The notes under the pieces were generated by a model. That model did no database searches. It was not told the DNA's origin and saw nothing but the letters and a program-made list of their open reading frames with translations. This document shows positions 27,978-37,545 of a DNA stretch of 64,000 nt, piece after piece. Source of the stretch: JBFGCT01 sp963825565 (GTDB taxonomy: Bacteria; Actinomycetota; Acidimicrobiia; Acidimicrobiales; Ilumatobacteraceae); the NCBI GenBank assembly GCA_963825565.1, contig CAWGTW010000007.1:1-64000 (forward strand). The letters are read 5' to 3'. The first letter of the stretch is position 1, and the number at the start of each line of letters is the position of its first letter. Made by a program: the position numbers and the translations under genes.

Positions 27978-28298
27978 AGTCTCCGCCCCGGCGTATCAGC
28001 CCTCGCGCTGGAGCGTTCACAGCCGGTTGCCCCCGATGGTCTCGTTCGATCGATCGGAGGATCATCTTCACCGGTGTCGATGAGTGCTTGGTGGCCAGGA
28101 GTACCTGATCGACCAGCCGGAGACGGGTGAAGGGCGTCGGCCAGGCCGAATTCTTCGTCGGCATGGTGAAAGCCGGTCCGCCGTCAGGTCTGGTCAGACC
28201 GGGCATCCGTGTCAGCGGCGGGGCAGTAGGTCAATCCTGTTCGTGCTTCTGACCTGACGTGACCAGGGATCATCGCCGTCGGACAGAGTTGGGTTCGT
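27978..28298. other. No gene seen
   Basis: About 320 nt between the small membrane protein gene and the sulfatase fragment, without a recognisable frame or RNA structure. Confidence 0.5.
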
Positions 28299-28575
28299 TC
28301 AGATGTACTTGACGTGGACCTGTTCGATGGCGCCGTTGAACTTGAAGGGTGCTTTGTCTCGGTAGTCGAGCGAAACCGGCGAACCCAACGCTTGGCCGAT
28401 ATCGAGGCAGTCATTGGCGGTGAAGGCAATCTGTGCGCTGATCGGCACGACCCCTTGGGAAAGCAACTTGCCGTTGGCTTTCAGGGTGACGCTCAAGGAG
28501 CTGGCAGGCGTCTGTTCGAGGCGAGTCGTTTCGACTTCGATCGTCACCGTGCCCGTGGGCAGCTTCTCCGTCGCA
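28299..28575 (-). pseudogene. Arylsulfatase, C-terminal fragment
   Basis: The fragment reads KLPTGTVTIEVETTR, then SLSVTLKANGKLLSQGVVP, FTANDCLDIGQALGSPVSLD and FKFNGAIEQVHVKYI. This is the C-terminal beta-sheet subdomain of large bacterial arylsulfatases (GSPVS.DY....PF.F.G.I..V). The catalytic domain with the C/S-x-P-x-R formylglycine motif is missing; a TGA in the same frame lies just upstream. The fragment is divergent to the sulfatase-maturase gene, suggesting the pair was once complete. Confidence 0.7.
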
Positions 28576-28673
28576 CCTCACCATCGTCTTCCTGTTCGTC
28601 GGCGACAGCCGTAGGGGTGGCATCTGGTCCGTCCGTCGTCGACGCGACGGTGTAGCAGTGAGAGAGTGAATGG

Positions 28674-30062
28674 ATGACATTCGCGCCCGCCTTCCATGTG
28701 CTCGCCAAGCCAACCGGGCCGATCTGCAACCTGGACTGCGAGTACTGCTTCTTCTTGTCGAAGGAGATGCTCTATCCGGGGGACCGGTTCCGGATGGCCG
28801 ACGAGCTGCTGGAGACTTACCTCCACCAACTGCTGGAGTCGCACCTCACGCCGGAGGTGACGGTCGCCTGGCAGGGCGGGGAACCGATGATGATGGGTCT
28901 GGACTTCTTCCGGCGCTCGATCGACCTCGTCGACAATCTCAAGCAGCCGCATCAGCGGATCGAGTACACGATCCAGACCAACGGGGTGCTGATCGACGAG
29001 CACTGGGCGACGTTCTTCAAAGAGCACGGGTTCTTGGTCGGGTTGTCGGTCGATGGCCCGCGTGAGGTGCACGACCGCTACCGGGTCGACAAACGCGGCG
29101 CCGGTTCGTTCGATCGGGTGATGGCAGGGTTCGAGCACCTGAAGGCCGCCGACGTCGACGTCAACGTGCTGTGCACGGTGCATCGGGCGAACCAGGATCT
29201 CGGCGTCGACCTCTACCGGTTCTTCCGTGACGAGATGGGCGTGCAGTTCATCCAGTTCATCCCGATCGTCGAGCGCACGACCGAGACGATGTTGCCGATC
29301 GCCAACATCGGCTGGAAGACCGGCGACGGCAAGAGCCGCAAGGAGAAGCGGCCGCTGTACGTGTTGGAAGGCAACCTGGTGACCGACCGGTCGGTCGAGC
29401 CCGAAGCGTTCGGGCGGTTCCTCTCGACGGTCTTCGACGAATGGGTCCGCAACGACGTCGGCGACGTGTACGTGCAGCACTTCGACACCGCCCTCGCGAA
29501 CTGGTACGGAGAACCAGCCGGGGTCTGCGTGTTCTCCGAGACCTGTGGCGCAGCGGTCGCACTCGAACACAACGGCGACGTCTACTCCTGCGACCACTTC
29601 GTCGAACCCGACTACCTGCTCGGCAACATCACCGAGACGCCACTCGGCGACCTGGTCCGTTCAGAACGTCAGATCCAGTTCGGACGCGACAAGCGCGACA
29701 CGCTCCCCGAGTTCTGCCGGAACTGCGAGGTCAGATTCGCCTGCCACGGTGGGTGCCCGAAGAACCGATTCCGGAACACCCCCGACGGCGAGCCCGGACT
29801 GAACTATCTGTGCGCCGGGTACAAGCACTTCTTCAACCACATCACCGAACCGATGCAGATGATGTGCGACCTGCTCAGGCAAGGCCGGGCGCCGGCCGAG
29901 CTTCCCAGCCTGCTGGCAAGACGCGACGAGGAACGGTACACGGGCGCCGACCGCAACGACCCGTGTCCGTGCGGCAGCGGCGCCAAATTCAAACGATGCC
30001 ACGGGACGGCCGCCGTCGGTGCGGCGCCAGATCGCGACAACGGCGAACGAGCACCGACCTGA
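28674..30062 (+). CDS. Anaerobic sulfatase-maturating radical SAM enzyme with C-terminal SEC-C motif
   Basis: The 462-residue protein converts a Cys or Ser in sulfatases to formylglycine. The radical-SAM cluster motif CNLDCEYC is at residues 18-25, and WQGGEPMMMG near 63-72 is the SAM-binding GGE. The C-terminal SPASM-type cysteines (CVFSETCGAAVALEHNGDVY, CDHFVEPDYLLGN, FCRNCEVRFACHGGCPKNRF) hold two further 4Fe-4S clusters. At the very end is a zinc-binding SEC-C motif (NDPCPCGSGAKFKRCHG), which occurs in a subset of maturases. No complete sulfatase is encoded in the window. Intact and of normal length. Confidence 0.93.
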   Translation: MTFAPAFHVLAKPTGPICNLDCEYCFFLSKEMLYPGDRFRMADELLETYLHQLLESHLTPEVTVAWQGGEPMMMGLDFFRRSIDLVDNLKQPHQRIEYTIQTNGVLIDEHWATFFKEHGFLVGLSVDGPREVHDRYRVDKRGAGSFDRVMAGFEHLKAADVDVNVLCTVHRANQDLGVDLYRFFRDEMGVQFIQFIPIVERTTETMLPIANIGWKTGDGKSRKEKRPLYVLEGNLVTDRSVEPEAFGRFLSTVFDEWVRNDVGDVYVQHFDTALANWYGEPAGVCVFSETCGAAVALEHNGDVYSCDHFVEPDYLLGNITETPLGDLVRSERQIQFGRDKRDTLPEFCRNCEVRFACHGGCPKNRFRNTPDGEPGLNYLCAGYKHFFNHITEPMQMMCDLLRQGRAPAELPSLLARRDEERYTGADRNDPCPCGSGAKFKRCHGTAAVGAAPDRDNGERAPT

Positions 30063-30183
30063 ACAACGAACTCGGCCACGATCGCCGCGACATCTCGCCG
30101 TCCATCGGAAGCGCCGAGTGGGATCTGGGGTCTCGGGAGCCCTTGGGCTCTGGCCATTCGTGCTGTGCCTCGGTGGTGAAGTG

Positions 30184-30353
30184 ATGAACGAAAGGACCGC
30201 GCAGTGGGCGGCGGTCGGCGTTGGCGTCGCATTGATCGCGATCTACTCCGGCTTGATGATCGCCACCGAGGGAACCTCGCGATGATCCTGGGTCCTCCTG
30301 CTTGCGGGCATCGGATCGCTGATCGGCCGGATGCTCGACCGGGCTTCGCCCGC
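30184..30353 (+). pseudogene. Small two-helix membrane protein with internal TGA
   Basis: From ATG 30184 the frame reads MNERTAQWAAVGVGVALIAI, YSGLMIATEGTSR, then TGA at 30283-30285, then WVLLLAGIGSLIGRML in the same frame. Two hydrophobic helices flank the stop, so a Trp-to-stop change (TGG to TGA) is plausible. After about 30350 the frame enters unrelated DNA. I do not recognise the family. Confidence 0.45.
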
Positions 30354-30404
30354 TGCCTGGAACCACACGATCTCGTCGTGTCGAAGCTCGTCGGGCAGTT
30401 CGCC
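30354..30404 (+). pseudogene. Tiny fragment of a DUF6036-like nucleotidyltransferase
   Basis: One frame encodes CLEPHDLVVSKLVG, a block I associate with the C-terminal half of the nucleotidyltransferase family seen at 13978. No other part of that protein is present. It sits between a broken membrane-protein gene and the P450 3' end, so the spacer is a patchwork. Confidence 0.4.
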
Positions 30405-30435
30405 GAGCTGTTTCTCGTCTTCCTCGCGATGGGGC

Positions 30436-31662
30436 TCAACCGCGGACGATCAAGCGCCGCAGTCCGCGGATGACGAACGTCGGGTGGTACTGCGGTTCCT
30501 CGGTCAGGGTGAGTTCCGGGAACCGGTCGACCAGCCCTTCGAGCGACACGGCGAGCTCCTGGCGGGCCAGTGGTGCGCCGACGCAGAAGTGGATGCCCCC
30601 TCCGAAGCCGATGTGGCGGGAGTCGCCCCGGCCGACGTCGAAGCGGTCGGGGTCGGCGAAGCGGCGGGGATCTCGTTCGGCGGACCCGAACAGCATCGCG
30701 ATCTCGTCGCCGACTGCCACCGGTTGCCCTGCGATCTCCACACCTGGCTCGAGCACCCACCGTTCGAAGAGCTGCAGCGGTGCGTCCCACCGGAGGAGCT
30801 CCTCGATTGCCGTCTTTGAGGCAACCTCACCTGACACCAACCGTGCCCATTCGTCGGGATGCTTCAGCAGCGCCCGTACACCATTCCCGAGCGTGTTCAC
30901 CGTGGCCTCGTGGCCGGCTTCGAGGAGCACCATCGTCGTCGAGACGATCTCGTCCTCGGTCAAGGTGTCGCCGTCGTCTTCAACCCGCACCAGCTCCGAA
31001 ACGAGCAGGCCGTCGGGATCGGTGCGCTTGTGGGCGATGAGCTGCTTGGTGTACTCGATGTACTCCGCTGCCGCCCGGTCGGCCGCCGCCCGCACGTCGT
31101 CGGTCGTCGACAGCTCGTACATCTTGACGATCGCGTGCGACCAGTCGAGCAGCAGCTCGGTGTCGGCCGTCGGCACGCCGAGCATCGAGCAGATCACGGC
31201 GACCGAGTACGGCTGGGCGAAGTCGGACAGCACGTCGAACGTTCCGAGCTCGCGACACCGGTCGAGGAGTTCGTCGGAGAACGCCTCGATAGCGGGCCGC
31301 ATGGCGGCGACCGCCCGCGGGGTGAACACCTTGGACACCAACCGCCGAAGTCGCGTATGGTCGGGTGGCTCGAGACACAACAGCGACCACCGCTCGTGCT
31401 GCTGGAAGTTCGACCACCGCGGGTCCGGTCCCGCCCGGCCGATCTCGGCATGGCCGTAGCGGTGCGTGTACGACCGTCCGAGCCCCCGGTGCCTGAGCGT
31501 TTCCCATACGTCGTCGAACCGTGTGATCGTCCATTGACCGCTGTGCTCGTTCCAGAAGATCGGCGTCGCCTCGCGGATCCGGTTCAGCACCGGGTACGGG
31601 TCGGCGATGAACGCCGGGTCGTCGACGTCGAACCTGGCGACCAGCGCTGCGACCTCGGTCAT
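30436..31662 (-). CDS. Cytochrome P450
   Basis: The 408-residue protein (start at ATG 31662, MTEVAALVARFDVDD) is a soluble bacterial class I P450 monooxygenase. Visible are the I-helix oxygen-activation motif LLEAGHEATVNTLGNG (near residue 240), the K-helix EELLRWDAPLQ (ExxR), and the heme loop FGGGIHFCVGAPLAR with the axial Cys. It needs ferredoxin and reductase partners, which are not encoded nearby. Substrate unknown. It follows a PanB-like gene by about 70 nt on the same strand, so they may be co-transcribed. Confidence 0.94.
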   Translation of the reverse strand: MTEVAALVARFDVDDPAFIADPYPVLNRIREATPIFWNEHSGQWTITRFDDVWETLRHRGLGRSYTHRYGHAEIGRAGPDPRWSNFQQHERWSLLCLEPPDHTRLRRLVSKVFTPRAVAAMRPAIEAFSDELLDRCRELGTFDVLSDFAQPYSVAVICSMLGVPTADTELLLDWSHAIVKMYELSTTDDVRAAADRAAAEYIEYTKQLIAHKRTDPDGLLVSELVRVEDDGDTLTEDEIVSTTMVLLEAGHEATVNTLGNGVRALLKHPDEWARLVSGEVASKTAIEELLRWDAPLQLFERWVLEPGVEIAGQPVAVGDEIAMLFGSAERDPRRFADPDRFDVGRGDSRHIGFGGGIHFCVGAPLARQELAVSLEGLVDRFPELTLTEEPQYHPTFVIRGLRRLIVRG

Positions 31663-31730
31663 CGCCCCCAATGTAGGGCCGCGCACCGCGACGGCTGTCA
31701 CACTCGCCACCTGCGGTAGGTGGCGTAGCG

Positions 31731-32576
31731 CTACGGTTCGGCGCGCGGCGGTTGGTCGGCGGTGAGCGCTGCGATGAATTCGCTCATCTCCCGCTCGTCG
31801 ATTCGTGCGACCTCGGTGTCGTCCGGGAACCGTCCCGCGGCGACGTCGGCGCGGAAGGCGGACAAGGCTCTGCGCCGTTCCTGCCCGATCTGCTCGTAGA
31901 GCGCCGCGAGGTCGCCGTACGCACGGGCGTGGCGCGGCACATGAGCGCTCTCTCCACAGATGTCGGTGCTGAACAGGAACATCACGTCGGCGGCGGGACC
32001 CGAACCGAGAGAGATCGTCGCCAACCCGGTGCGACGGTGGATCTCGGACATCACCTTCGCCGGGATCAACTCACACTCCACCGCGAAGGCACCCACCTCC
32101 TCGAGAGCGCGGAATCGGCGCCACAGCGCAAGGGCTTCGTCGGCGGTCTTTCCGACCGCCCGCACGCCCCCGAAGAGGGTCGACTTCTTCGGGACGAAGC
32201 CGAGGTGTCCCATCACGGGAACGTCCTCGTCGGCGAGCCGGCGGACGCACTCCATGCTTCTCGCCGTGATCACCGCATCGGCACCGGCGGACAGCGCCTT
32301 GAAGGCATCCCCCAGCAGATCGTCGGCCGACACGGCTCCGTCGAAGTCGATCGCAGCAGTGACGAACACGCGTGACGATCCCTGCCGCACCGAGTTCACC
32401 GCACCGGCCATGCACACGACCATCTCGATCCCGGCAACTTCGGCTGCTGCCGCTTCGTCGGCGTTCGAGGCGGTGACCTGAGCCAACCGCCTCCCCTCCA
32501 CCTTGAGGCGGCCGATCTCCGCGACGGTGACCGTCCGGTCGGCATCCCTGCCGTTGTAATCGAGTATCCGCGGCAT
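31731..32576 (-). CDS. Ketopantoate hydroxymethyltransferase (PanB)-like protein
   Basis: The 281-residue product (start MPRILDYNG at 32576) contains PanB-type segments: VMGHLGFVPKKSTLFGG near residue 125, AFAVECELIPAKVMSEI near 170 and a glycine-rich ISLGSGPAADVMFLF near 195. PanB makes ketopantoate for pantothenate and CoA. The usual metal-binding DD pair near residue 45-50 is replaced by IEMVVCMAGAVNS, so this is a divergent member with possibly different acyl substrates. Placed immediately before a P450. Confidence 0.75.
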   Translation of the reverse strand: MPRILDYNGRDADRTVTVAEIGRLKVEGRRLAQVTASNADEAAAAEVAGIEMVVCMAGAVNSVRQGSSRVFVTAAIDFDGAVSADDLLGDAFKALSAGADAVITARSMECVRRLADEDVPVMGHLGFVPKKSTLFGGVRAVGKTADEALALWRRFRALEEVGAFAVECELIPAKVMSEIHRRTGLATISLGSGPAADVMFLFSTDICGESAHVPRHARAYGDLAALYEQIGQERRRALSAFRADVAAGRFPDDTEVARIDEREMSEFIAALTADQPPRAEP

Positions 32577-32990
32577 GACTTCCCCCTGGGTCCGATTCAT
32601 CTCCCCGCGGGACGGGCCAGTGGACCGGACGAAGTCGCCACCATACTGAGCCCGAGCGCGAGGCCGCCGCCGTTGTCGAGCGGACCCACGCCATCAGGGT
32701 CGCGGTCCGGCCGACGGTGGTTCGACGTTGGGCGGCACCTCCAACCGAATGGAGAGCCTGGCTGGCGACTGGCGAGCCCGGTCTGGCGTTCGTTCGTGGG
32801 TCGTGGTCCACCGTCTCCGCGATCCGTCGAGATCTGGGATCTGCGCGTCCAGCGGTGATCGGTGACGAGCGCATCACGCCGCGATCACCATGTCGTGGTC
32901 GTCACCCGGACGGTCACGACCCGGACGAGCCAGCACCCAAAGGCGGTCGGCTTCTCAGACCCCCGAAGGCAGCCGGGGTATTCTCCGATC
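32577..32990. other. No gene; divergent upstream region
   Basis: About 410 nt between divergently transcribed genes, expected to hold promoters of both. An open plus frame runs into the cyclase gene from 32862 but its first 43 codons look non-coding and have no ribosome site. Confidence 0.5.
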
Positions 32991-35900
32991 ATGGCAGGCG
33001 ACCGGGTGGCATTGCAGCGGTTGCTCGACGAACACGGACTCGGCGAACACGCGGCAGTCCTGGAATCCAACGGCGTCGACGTCGATGTCCTGTCCGAGCT
33101 CACCGATCACGATCTCCGAGAACTGGGGATCGCCGTCGGCGACCGCCGTCGGATGCTCCGATCGTTCGCAAGGTTCACGTCCGAAGTGCCCGAGGACGAT
33201 CGATCTGATGACGTCAGCGGCGATCGGTCAGACGCCGTCCGGGCGCCGGAGCGCAGGCAACTGACCGTGATGTTCGTCGATCTGGTCGCCTCGACGGAGT
33301 TGAGTGAACGGCTCGACCCGGAGGAGATGAGCGAGGTTCTCCGCGCCTACCACAACGCTGTGACGATCGAGATCCGAAGGATCGACGGGTTCACGGCCAA
33401 GCTGATGGGCGACGGCGTTCTCGCCTACTTCGGTTGGCCGTACGCGCACGAGGACGAGGCCGAACGAGCGATTCGGGCTGGGCTCGCGATCTGTGAAGCG
33501 GTCGGCGAGCTCCGGTCGCCGAGTGGCGAGGCGCTGCAAGCGAGAGTCGGGATCGCCACCGGCCTCGTCGTCGTCGGTGACCTCATCGGCGAAGGCGCCG
33601 CACAGGAAGAGGCCGTCGTCGGCGACACGCCGAACCTCGCGGCGCGCCTCCAAGGGCTCGCCCAGCCGGGTGCGGTCGTCATCGCCGAAACGACCCGGGT
33701 CCTCGCCGGCGACATCGTCGACGTCACCGACCTCGGTGAGCACGAGCTCAAGGGAATCCGTGGGGCCGTCCCCGCCTTTGCCGTCAACGGAATGAGGACG
33801 TTCGCGACTCGATTTGCATCTCGCAGCGGACGCCGCCTGCACTCCCTCGTCGGACGTCGGGCGGAACTCGATCTTCTCATCGAGCATTGGAACGGAGCGC
33901 GTGCCGGCACGGGCAAGGCCGTGTTCGTGAGCGGGAAAGCCGGCATCGGCAAGTCTCGATTGGTCGAGGAGCTCTTCGTAGCGGTCTCGACCAAACCCCA
34001 CACGCGGATCCTGCATCAGTGCTCGCCGTACCACGCCGACTCCGCCCTTCAGCCGGTCATCGATCACCTGCGCCGCGCGGCCGGTCTGCAACCCGATGAG
34101 TCGCCCGACGTCACGCTCGACAAGATCGAGCGACTCCTCCGACCGATTGTCCCAACCCAGACCCCGGCGTCGCTGATTGCCCGGTTGCTCGATGTCGATG
34201 GCACTGATCGCTACGGCGAACTCACGCTGTCACCTCAGCAGCTGCGTCACCAGACGATCGAGACCTTGATCGAGCTCTGGACGGGTCTCGCACGTGAGAC
34301 CCCGGTGCTGTGGGTGATCGAGGACCTCCACTGGGTCGACCCGACGACGCTGCAGCTGCTCGAGACGTCACTCGACCGAGTTCCGACCGAGCGGGTCTTG
34401 ATCGTGGTCACGGCGCGACCCGAGTTCGAACCCGCCGTTCGGGAGCACCGATCGGTCGAAGAGCTGACGCTCGACCGGCTCGACCACGATGAGGTTGCCC
34501 AGGTTGCCAACCGGGTGACGGGATCGAAGCGTCTGCCGAACGAGGTGCTCGACCAGATCTTTCCGCGGACCGATGGCATTCCGCTCTATGTCGAGGAGAC
34601 AACGAAGGCGATCGTCGAGTCCGGCGTCCTCGACGAAGGCGACGACGCCTACACGTTGCTGACGACGGTTGCCGCGATGGCGGTACCGAGCTCGCTGAGC
34701 GACTCGCTGCTGTCGAGGTTGGACCGGCTCGGGCCGGCGAAGAGCGTCGCCCAGACCGCCTCGGTGATCGGGCGCAGCTTCGACCGCCCGACGCTCGCAG
34801 CCCTCTCGGACGAAAGCAGCGGAAACATCGATGATGCGCTCGATCGGCTTGTCGACTCAGAGGTCGTCTTCCGGAGCGAAACCGCCTCGCTGACCACGTA
34901 CCGATTTCAGCACTCGCTCGTCCGCGACATCGCCTACAAGAGCCTGCTCAGGTCAACGCGGACACGACTCCATGGTCGGCTCGCTGCCATGCTCGACAAC
35001 ACGGTCGATCCAGAACGCGTGGCCCACCACCAGCGGCACGCCGGGCTGCTGGCGGAGGCCGCCGACACGTATCTCGTCGCCGCAGACCGATCGATGCGTA
35101 CGGGCGCCTATGTCGAGGCCGCCCACGCCCATCGGAGCGCGGCCGAGGTGCTCGAAGCGAGCGGCCGCGACGACGAGCGCCGGCTGCGAGTCCAACTCGG
35201 GTTGGGATCGAGCGCCACAGCACTCCACGGATGGGCCGACAGCCGGACGAACGAGGCATACGAATCCGCCCGGGCGCTCGCCACGCGCCTCGGCAATCGC
35301 GAGGCGCAGGTGATGAGCCTCACCGCTCTTGCCATCTCACACGGCGATCGGGGTGCACCGCAGGTCGGGATCGAACGAGCGGAGGAAATCCTCGCTCTCG
35401 AATCGCCGTCTCGCTTGCACCAGTTCATGGGGCACGCCGCGATGGTCATGCCGGCTCACTTCCACGGGGAGTTCGCCCGATCACGCGATCATGCGTCGCT
35501 CGCGCTCGCGATCCACGACGAGTCGATGGATCAGCACCTCCACGAACTCGGCGGTCCGTACATCCCCACCCTCTGCCGGATCTACTCCGGTTGGAACTCC
35601 TGGTTCCTCGGCGACGACGATGCATCCAACCGTTGGATCGACAACGCCATCGCAGCCGTACCCGAGTCTCGTCAACCGTTCAATCACTGCTATGCACTGC
35701 TCTTCGGAACGATTCTTGCGTTCTGGCGTGGAGACCTCGCAGCACAGCTCGCGTTCGGCGAACGGACGCTGGAAGTCGGCAACCGATACCGCTTCGGCTT
35801 CTTCGCCGGGATCGGACAGGTCTTCGTCGCGCACGGCCGAGCGCAGACGGTGCCCGGCCCGGAACGAATCGCCGAGGTCGAGGCCGGGCTCGCGATGGCG

Positions 35901-36218
35901 TCGTCAGAGGATCACCGTTCCGGCATCCCGACCATTCTCGACCTGATCTCGAGCATGCAACAGCAGCTCGGCGACATCGACACTGCGGCACAGACGATCG
36001 CCGAAGCACAAGAACTCGCCGCCGCGACCCACCAGCACAACTGGGAGGCCGAGCTGCACCGACGACACGGAGAATTCGCGGAGCTGCGAGGTGATGCCGT
36101 CGAAGCAGAACGGTCGTACCGCAAGGCGATCGAGGTGGCTGAAGCGCTGGGTGCTGTTCCGCTGAAAGCTCGGGCGACGGCGAACCTCGCATCGCTCAAC
36201 CTGGAGGCACGAACATGA
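32991..36218 (+). CDS. SAM domain-class III cyclase-AAA ATPase-TPR signalling protein
   Basis: The 1075-residue product starts at ATG 32991 (MAGDRVALQRLLDEHGLGEH). Domains in order: SAM domain residues 5-65 (ELTDHDLRELGIAVGDRRRM); class III adenylate/guanylate cyclase about 85-260 (TVMFVDLVASTELSERLDPE, KLMGDGVLAYFGWP); AAA/STAND ATPase from about 285 with Walker A SGKAGIGKSRL near 315 and a Walker B-like VLWVIEDLHWVD near 440; then a long helical TPR region to the end. The metal-binding Asp (FVDLVAS) and the GDG are present, so cyclase activity is plausible. The last 4 nt overlap the amidinotransferase gene, indicating coupled expression. Confidence 0.9.
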   Translation: MAGDRVALQRLLDEHGLGEHAAVLESNGVDVDVLSELTDHDLRELGIAVGDRRRMLRSFARFTSEVPEDDRSDDVSGDRSDAVRAPERRQLTVMFVDLVASTELSERLDPEEMSEVLRAYHNAVTIEIRRIDGFTAKLMGDGVLAYFGWPYAHEDEAERAIRAGLAICEAVGELRSPSGEALQARVGIATGLVVVGDLIGEGAAQEEAVVGDTPNLAARLQGLAQPGAVVIAETTRVLAGDIVDVTDLGEHELKGIRGAVPAFAVNGMRTFATRFASRSGRRLHSLVGRRAELDLLIEHWNGARAGTGKAVFVSGKAGIGKSRLVEELFVAVSTKPHTRILHQCSPYHADSALQPVIDHLRRAAGLQPDESPDVTLDKIERLLRPIVPTQTPASLIARLLDVDGTDRYGELTLSPQQLRHQTIETLIELWTGLARETPVLWVIEDLHWVDPTTLQLLETSLDRVPTERVLIVVTARPEFEPAVREHRSVEELTLDRLDHDEVAQVANRVTGSKRLPNEVLDQIFPRTDGIPLYVEETTKAIVESGVLDEGDDAYTLLTTVAAMAVPSSLSDSLLSRLDRLGPAKSVAQTASVIGRSFDRPTLAALSDESSGNIDDALDRLVDSEVVFRSETASLTTYRFQHSLVRDIAYKSLLRSTRTRLHGRLAAMLDNTVDPERVAHHQRHAGLLAEAADTYLVAADRSMRTGAYVEAAHAHRSAAEVLEASGRDDERRLRVQLGLGSSATALHGWADSRTNEAYESARALATRLGNREAQVMSLTALAISHGDRGAPQVGIERAEEILALESPSRLHQFMGHAAMVMPAHFHGEFARSRDHASLALAIHDESMDQHLHELGGPYIPTLCRIYSGWNSWFLGDDDASNRWIDNAIAAVPESRQPFNHCYALLFGTILAFWRGDLAAQLAFGERTLEVGNRYRFGFFAGIGQVFVAHGRAQTVPGPERIAEVEAGLAMASSEDHRSGIPTILDLISSMQQQLGDIDTAAQTIAEAQELAAATHQHNWEAELHRRHGEFAELRGDAVEAERSYRKAIEVAEALGAVPLKARATANLASLNLEART

Positions 36219-37294
36219 CGAACTTCGAGACGGTGATGTGCCATCACGAGTGGGGAACACTCGAGGAGGCGATCGTCGGGATCTCACCGGCGGGTGACTT
36301 CGTCATACCGCATTGGTATGCGGGGCTGACGTTCATGGGACCTGACTTCAAGAAGTTGTCCGAACAATATGGACGCCAGCGCATGATCGACGTGAAACCC
36401 GACTGGGCACACTCGATCGAAGCGCAGGTCGACGGTTTCGCGGATCTGCTGGTGAGGTTGGGCGTCGTCGTCCATCGACCCACACGCCTCGAACCGCTGG
36501 AGGCGACCTACCTCACGCCGGCCGCAGAGGGTGCACAGCTCTATCCGCGTGACCCCGTCCTGGTGATCGGCGAACAGATCATCGAGCTCAACATCCGGAT
36601 GCCCTGGCGGCGGCGCGAGACGTTCGGGGTCCGGTCGGTCGTGCAGCCGATCGCCGAGCAACGCAACGTCGGCTGGGTGGGGATGCCACTTGCGTCCTTG
36701 GACCCGCTCGAGGACCAGGCCCCGGAAGCGGGCTCCGATCGCAAACTCGACCACGTGTCACCGCTCCTCGAGGGAGGTGACGTCCTCCTCAACGGCTACG
36801 ACATCTACGTCGGTCAGTCCGGCCTCGCCTCGAACACCACCGGCGTCGGATGGTTGCAGCGCCATCTCGGTCCCGCGTATCGCGTGCACCCGATCCCAAT
36901 CGAGCGCGACGCGCTGCATCTCGACACGGTGATGTCGCTCATCGCGCCAGGTCTGGGGCTGATCTGCCCAACCCGGCTGATCGACGCGGACAAGGACAAC
37001 TGGTCCGAGGCACTGCCGCCCGGTCTCGAGGACTTCGACTGGATCGTGGTCGACGAGGACGGCGCCGAACTTCTGGGCTGCAACGCGTGCGTGCTCTCCG
37101 ATCGGCGGATCGTGTTCCCCGAGCCGACCTCCGAGTCCGATCCCAAGGGCAAGTTGACGGCGATCATCGCCGAACTCCAGCGGCGCGACGTCGAGGTGAT
37201 CACGACGCCGTACGACAAGGTCGCTGCGCTCGGCGGCGCGTTGCGGTGCTCACACCATCCGATCGTGAGGAAGAGCGCACTCCCGTCGGGTTGA
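36215..37294 (+). CDS. Amidinotransferase-family protein (glycine/inosamine-phosphate amidinotransferase-like)
   Basis: The 359-residue product belongs to the pentein fold. The catalytic set is visible: Glu/Asp in LLEGGDVLLNG near residue 187, His in ALHLDTVMSLI near 235, and the nucleophilic Cys in GGALRCSHHPI near 345. Such enzymes move an amidino group from arginine to an amine acceptor (glycine, inosamine phosphate), or hydrolyse guanidines. Substrate cannot be told by eye; YPRDPVLVIGEQIIE and NIRMPWRRRE resemble the aminocyclitol/glycine branch. It starts inside the stop of the cyclase-ATPase gene (ATGA). Intact. Confidence 0.88.
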   Translation: MTNFETVMCHHEWGTLEEAIVGISPAGDFVIPHWYAGLTFMGPDFKKLSEQYGRQRMIDVKPDWAHSIEAQVDGFADLLVRLGVVVHRPTRLEPLEATYLTPAAEGAQLYPRDPVLVIGEQIIELNIRMPWRRRETFGVRSVVQPIAEQRNVGWVGMPLASLDPLEDQAPEAGSDRKLDHVSPLLEGGDVLLNGYDIYVGQSGLASNTTGVGWLQRHLGPAYRVHPIPIERDALHLDTVMSLIAPGLGLICPTRLIDADKDNWSEALPPGLEDFDWIVVDEDGAELLGCNACVLSDRRIVFPEPTSESDPKGKLTAIIAELQRRDVEVITTPYDKVAALGGALRCSHHPIVRKSALPSG

Positions 37295-37545
37295 CGAACC
37301 GCCGCCGCATCCGACGCGACGACGAACGAGAGAGCCGCGAGGAGCGGCACCCGGTCGCCTGTCGGCGCACGAGTCGACGAATGCCCAGTCGATCGCGACC
37401 ATCAGGCGCGCACCGGCGGCTCCTCGGCATCGATCGTGTCGGCAATCGCGAATCCGGCGTGGACGACGACGGCGTTGGGATCGTTCGAGAACGCTCGAAG
37501 GCGGCGCCGCGCCGGTCCGTCCGGATCGCGGCGAGGCGATCCGGC

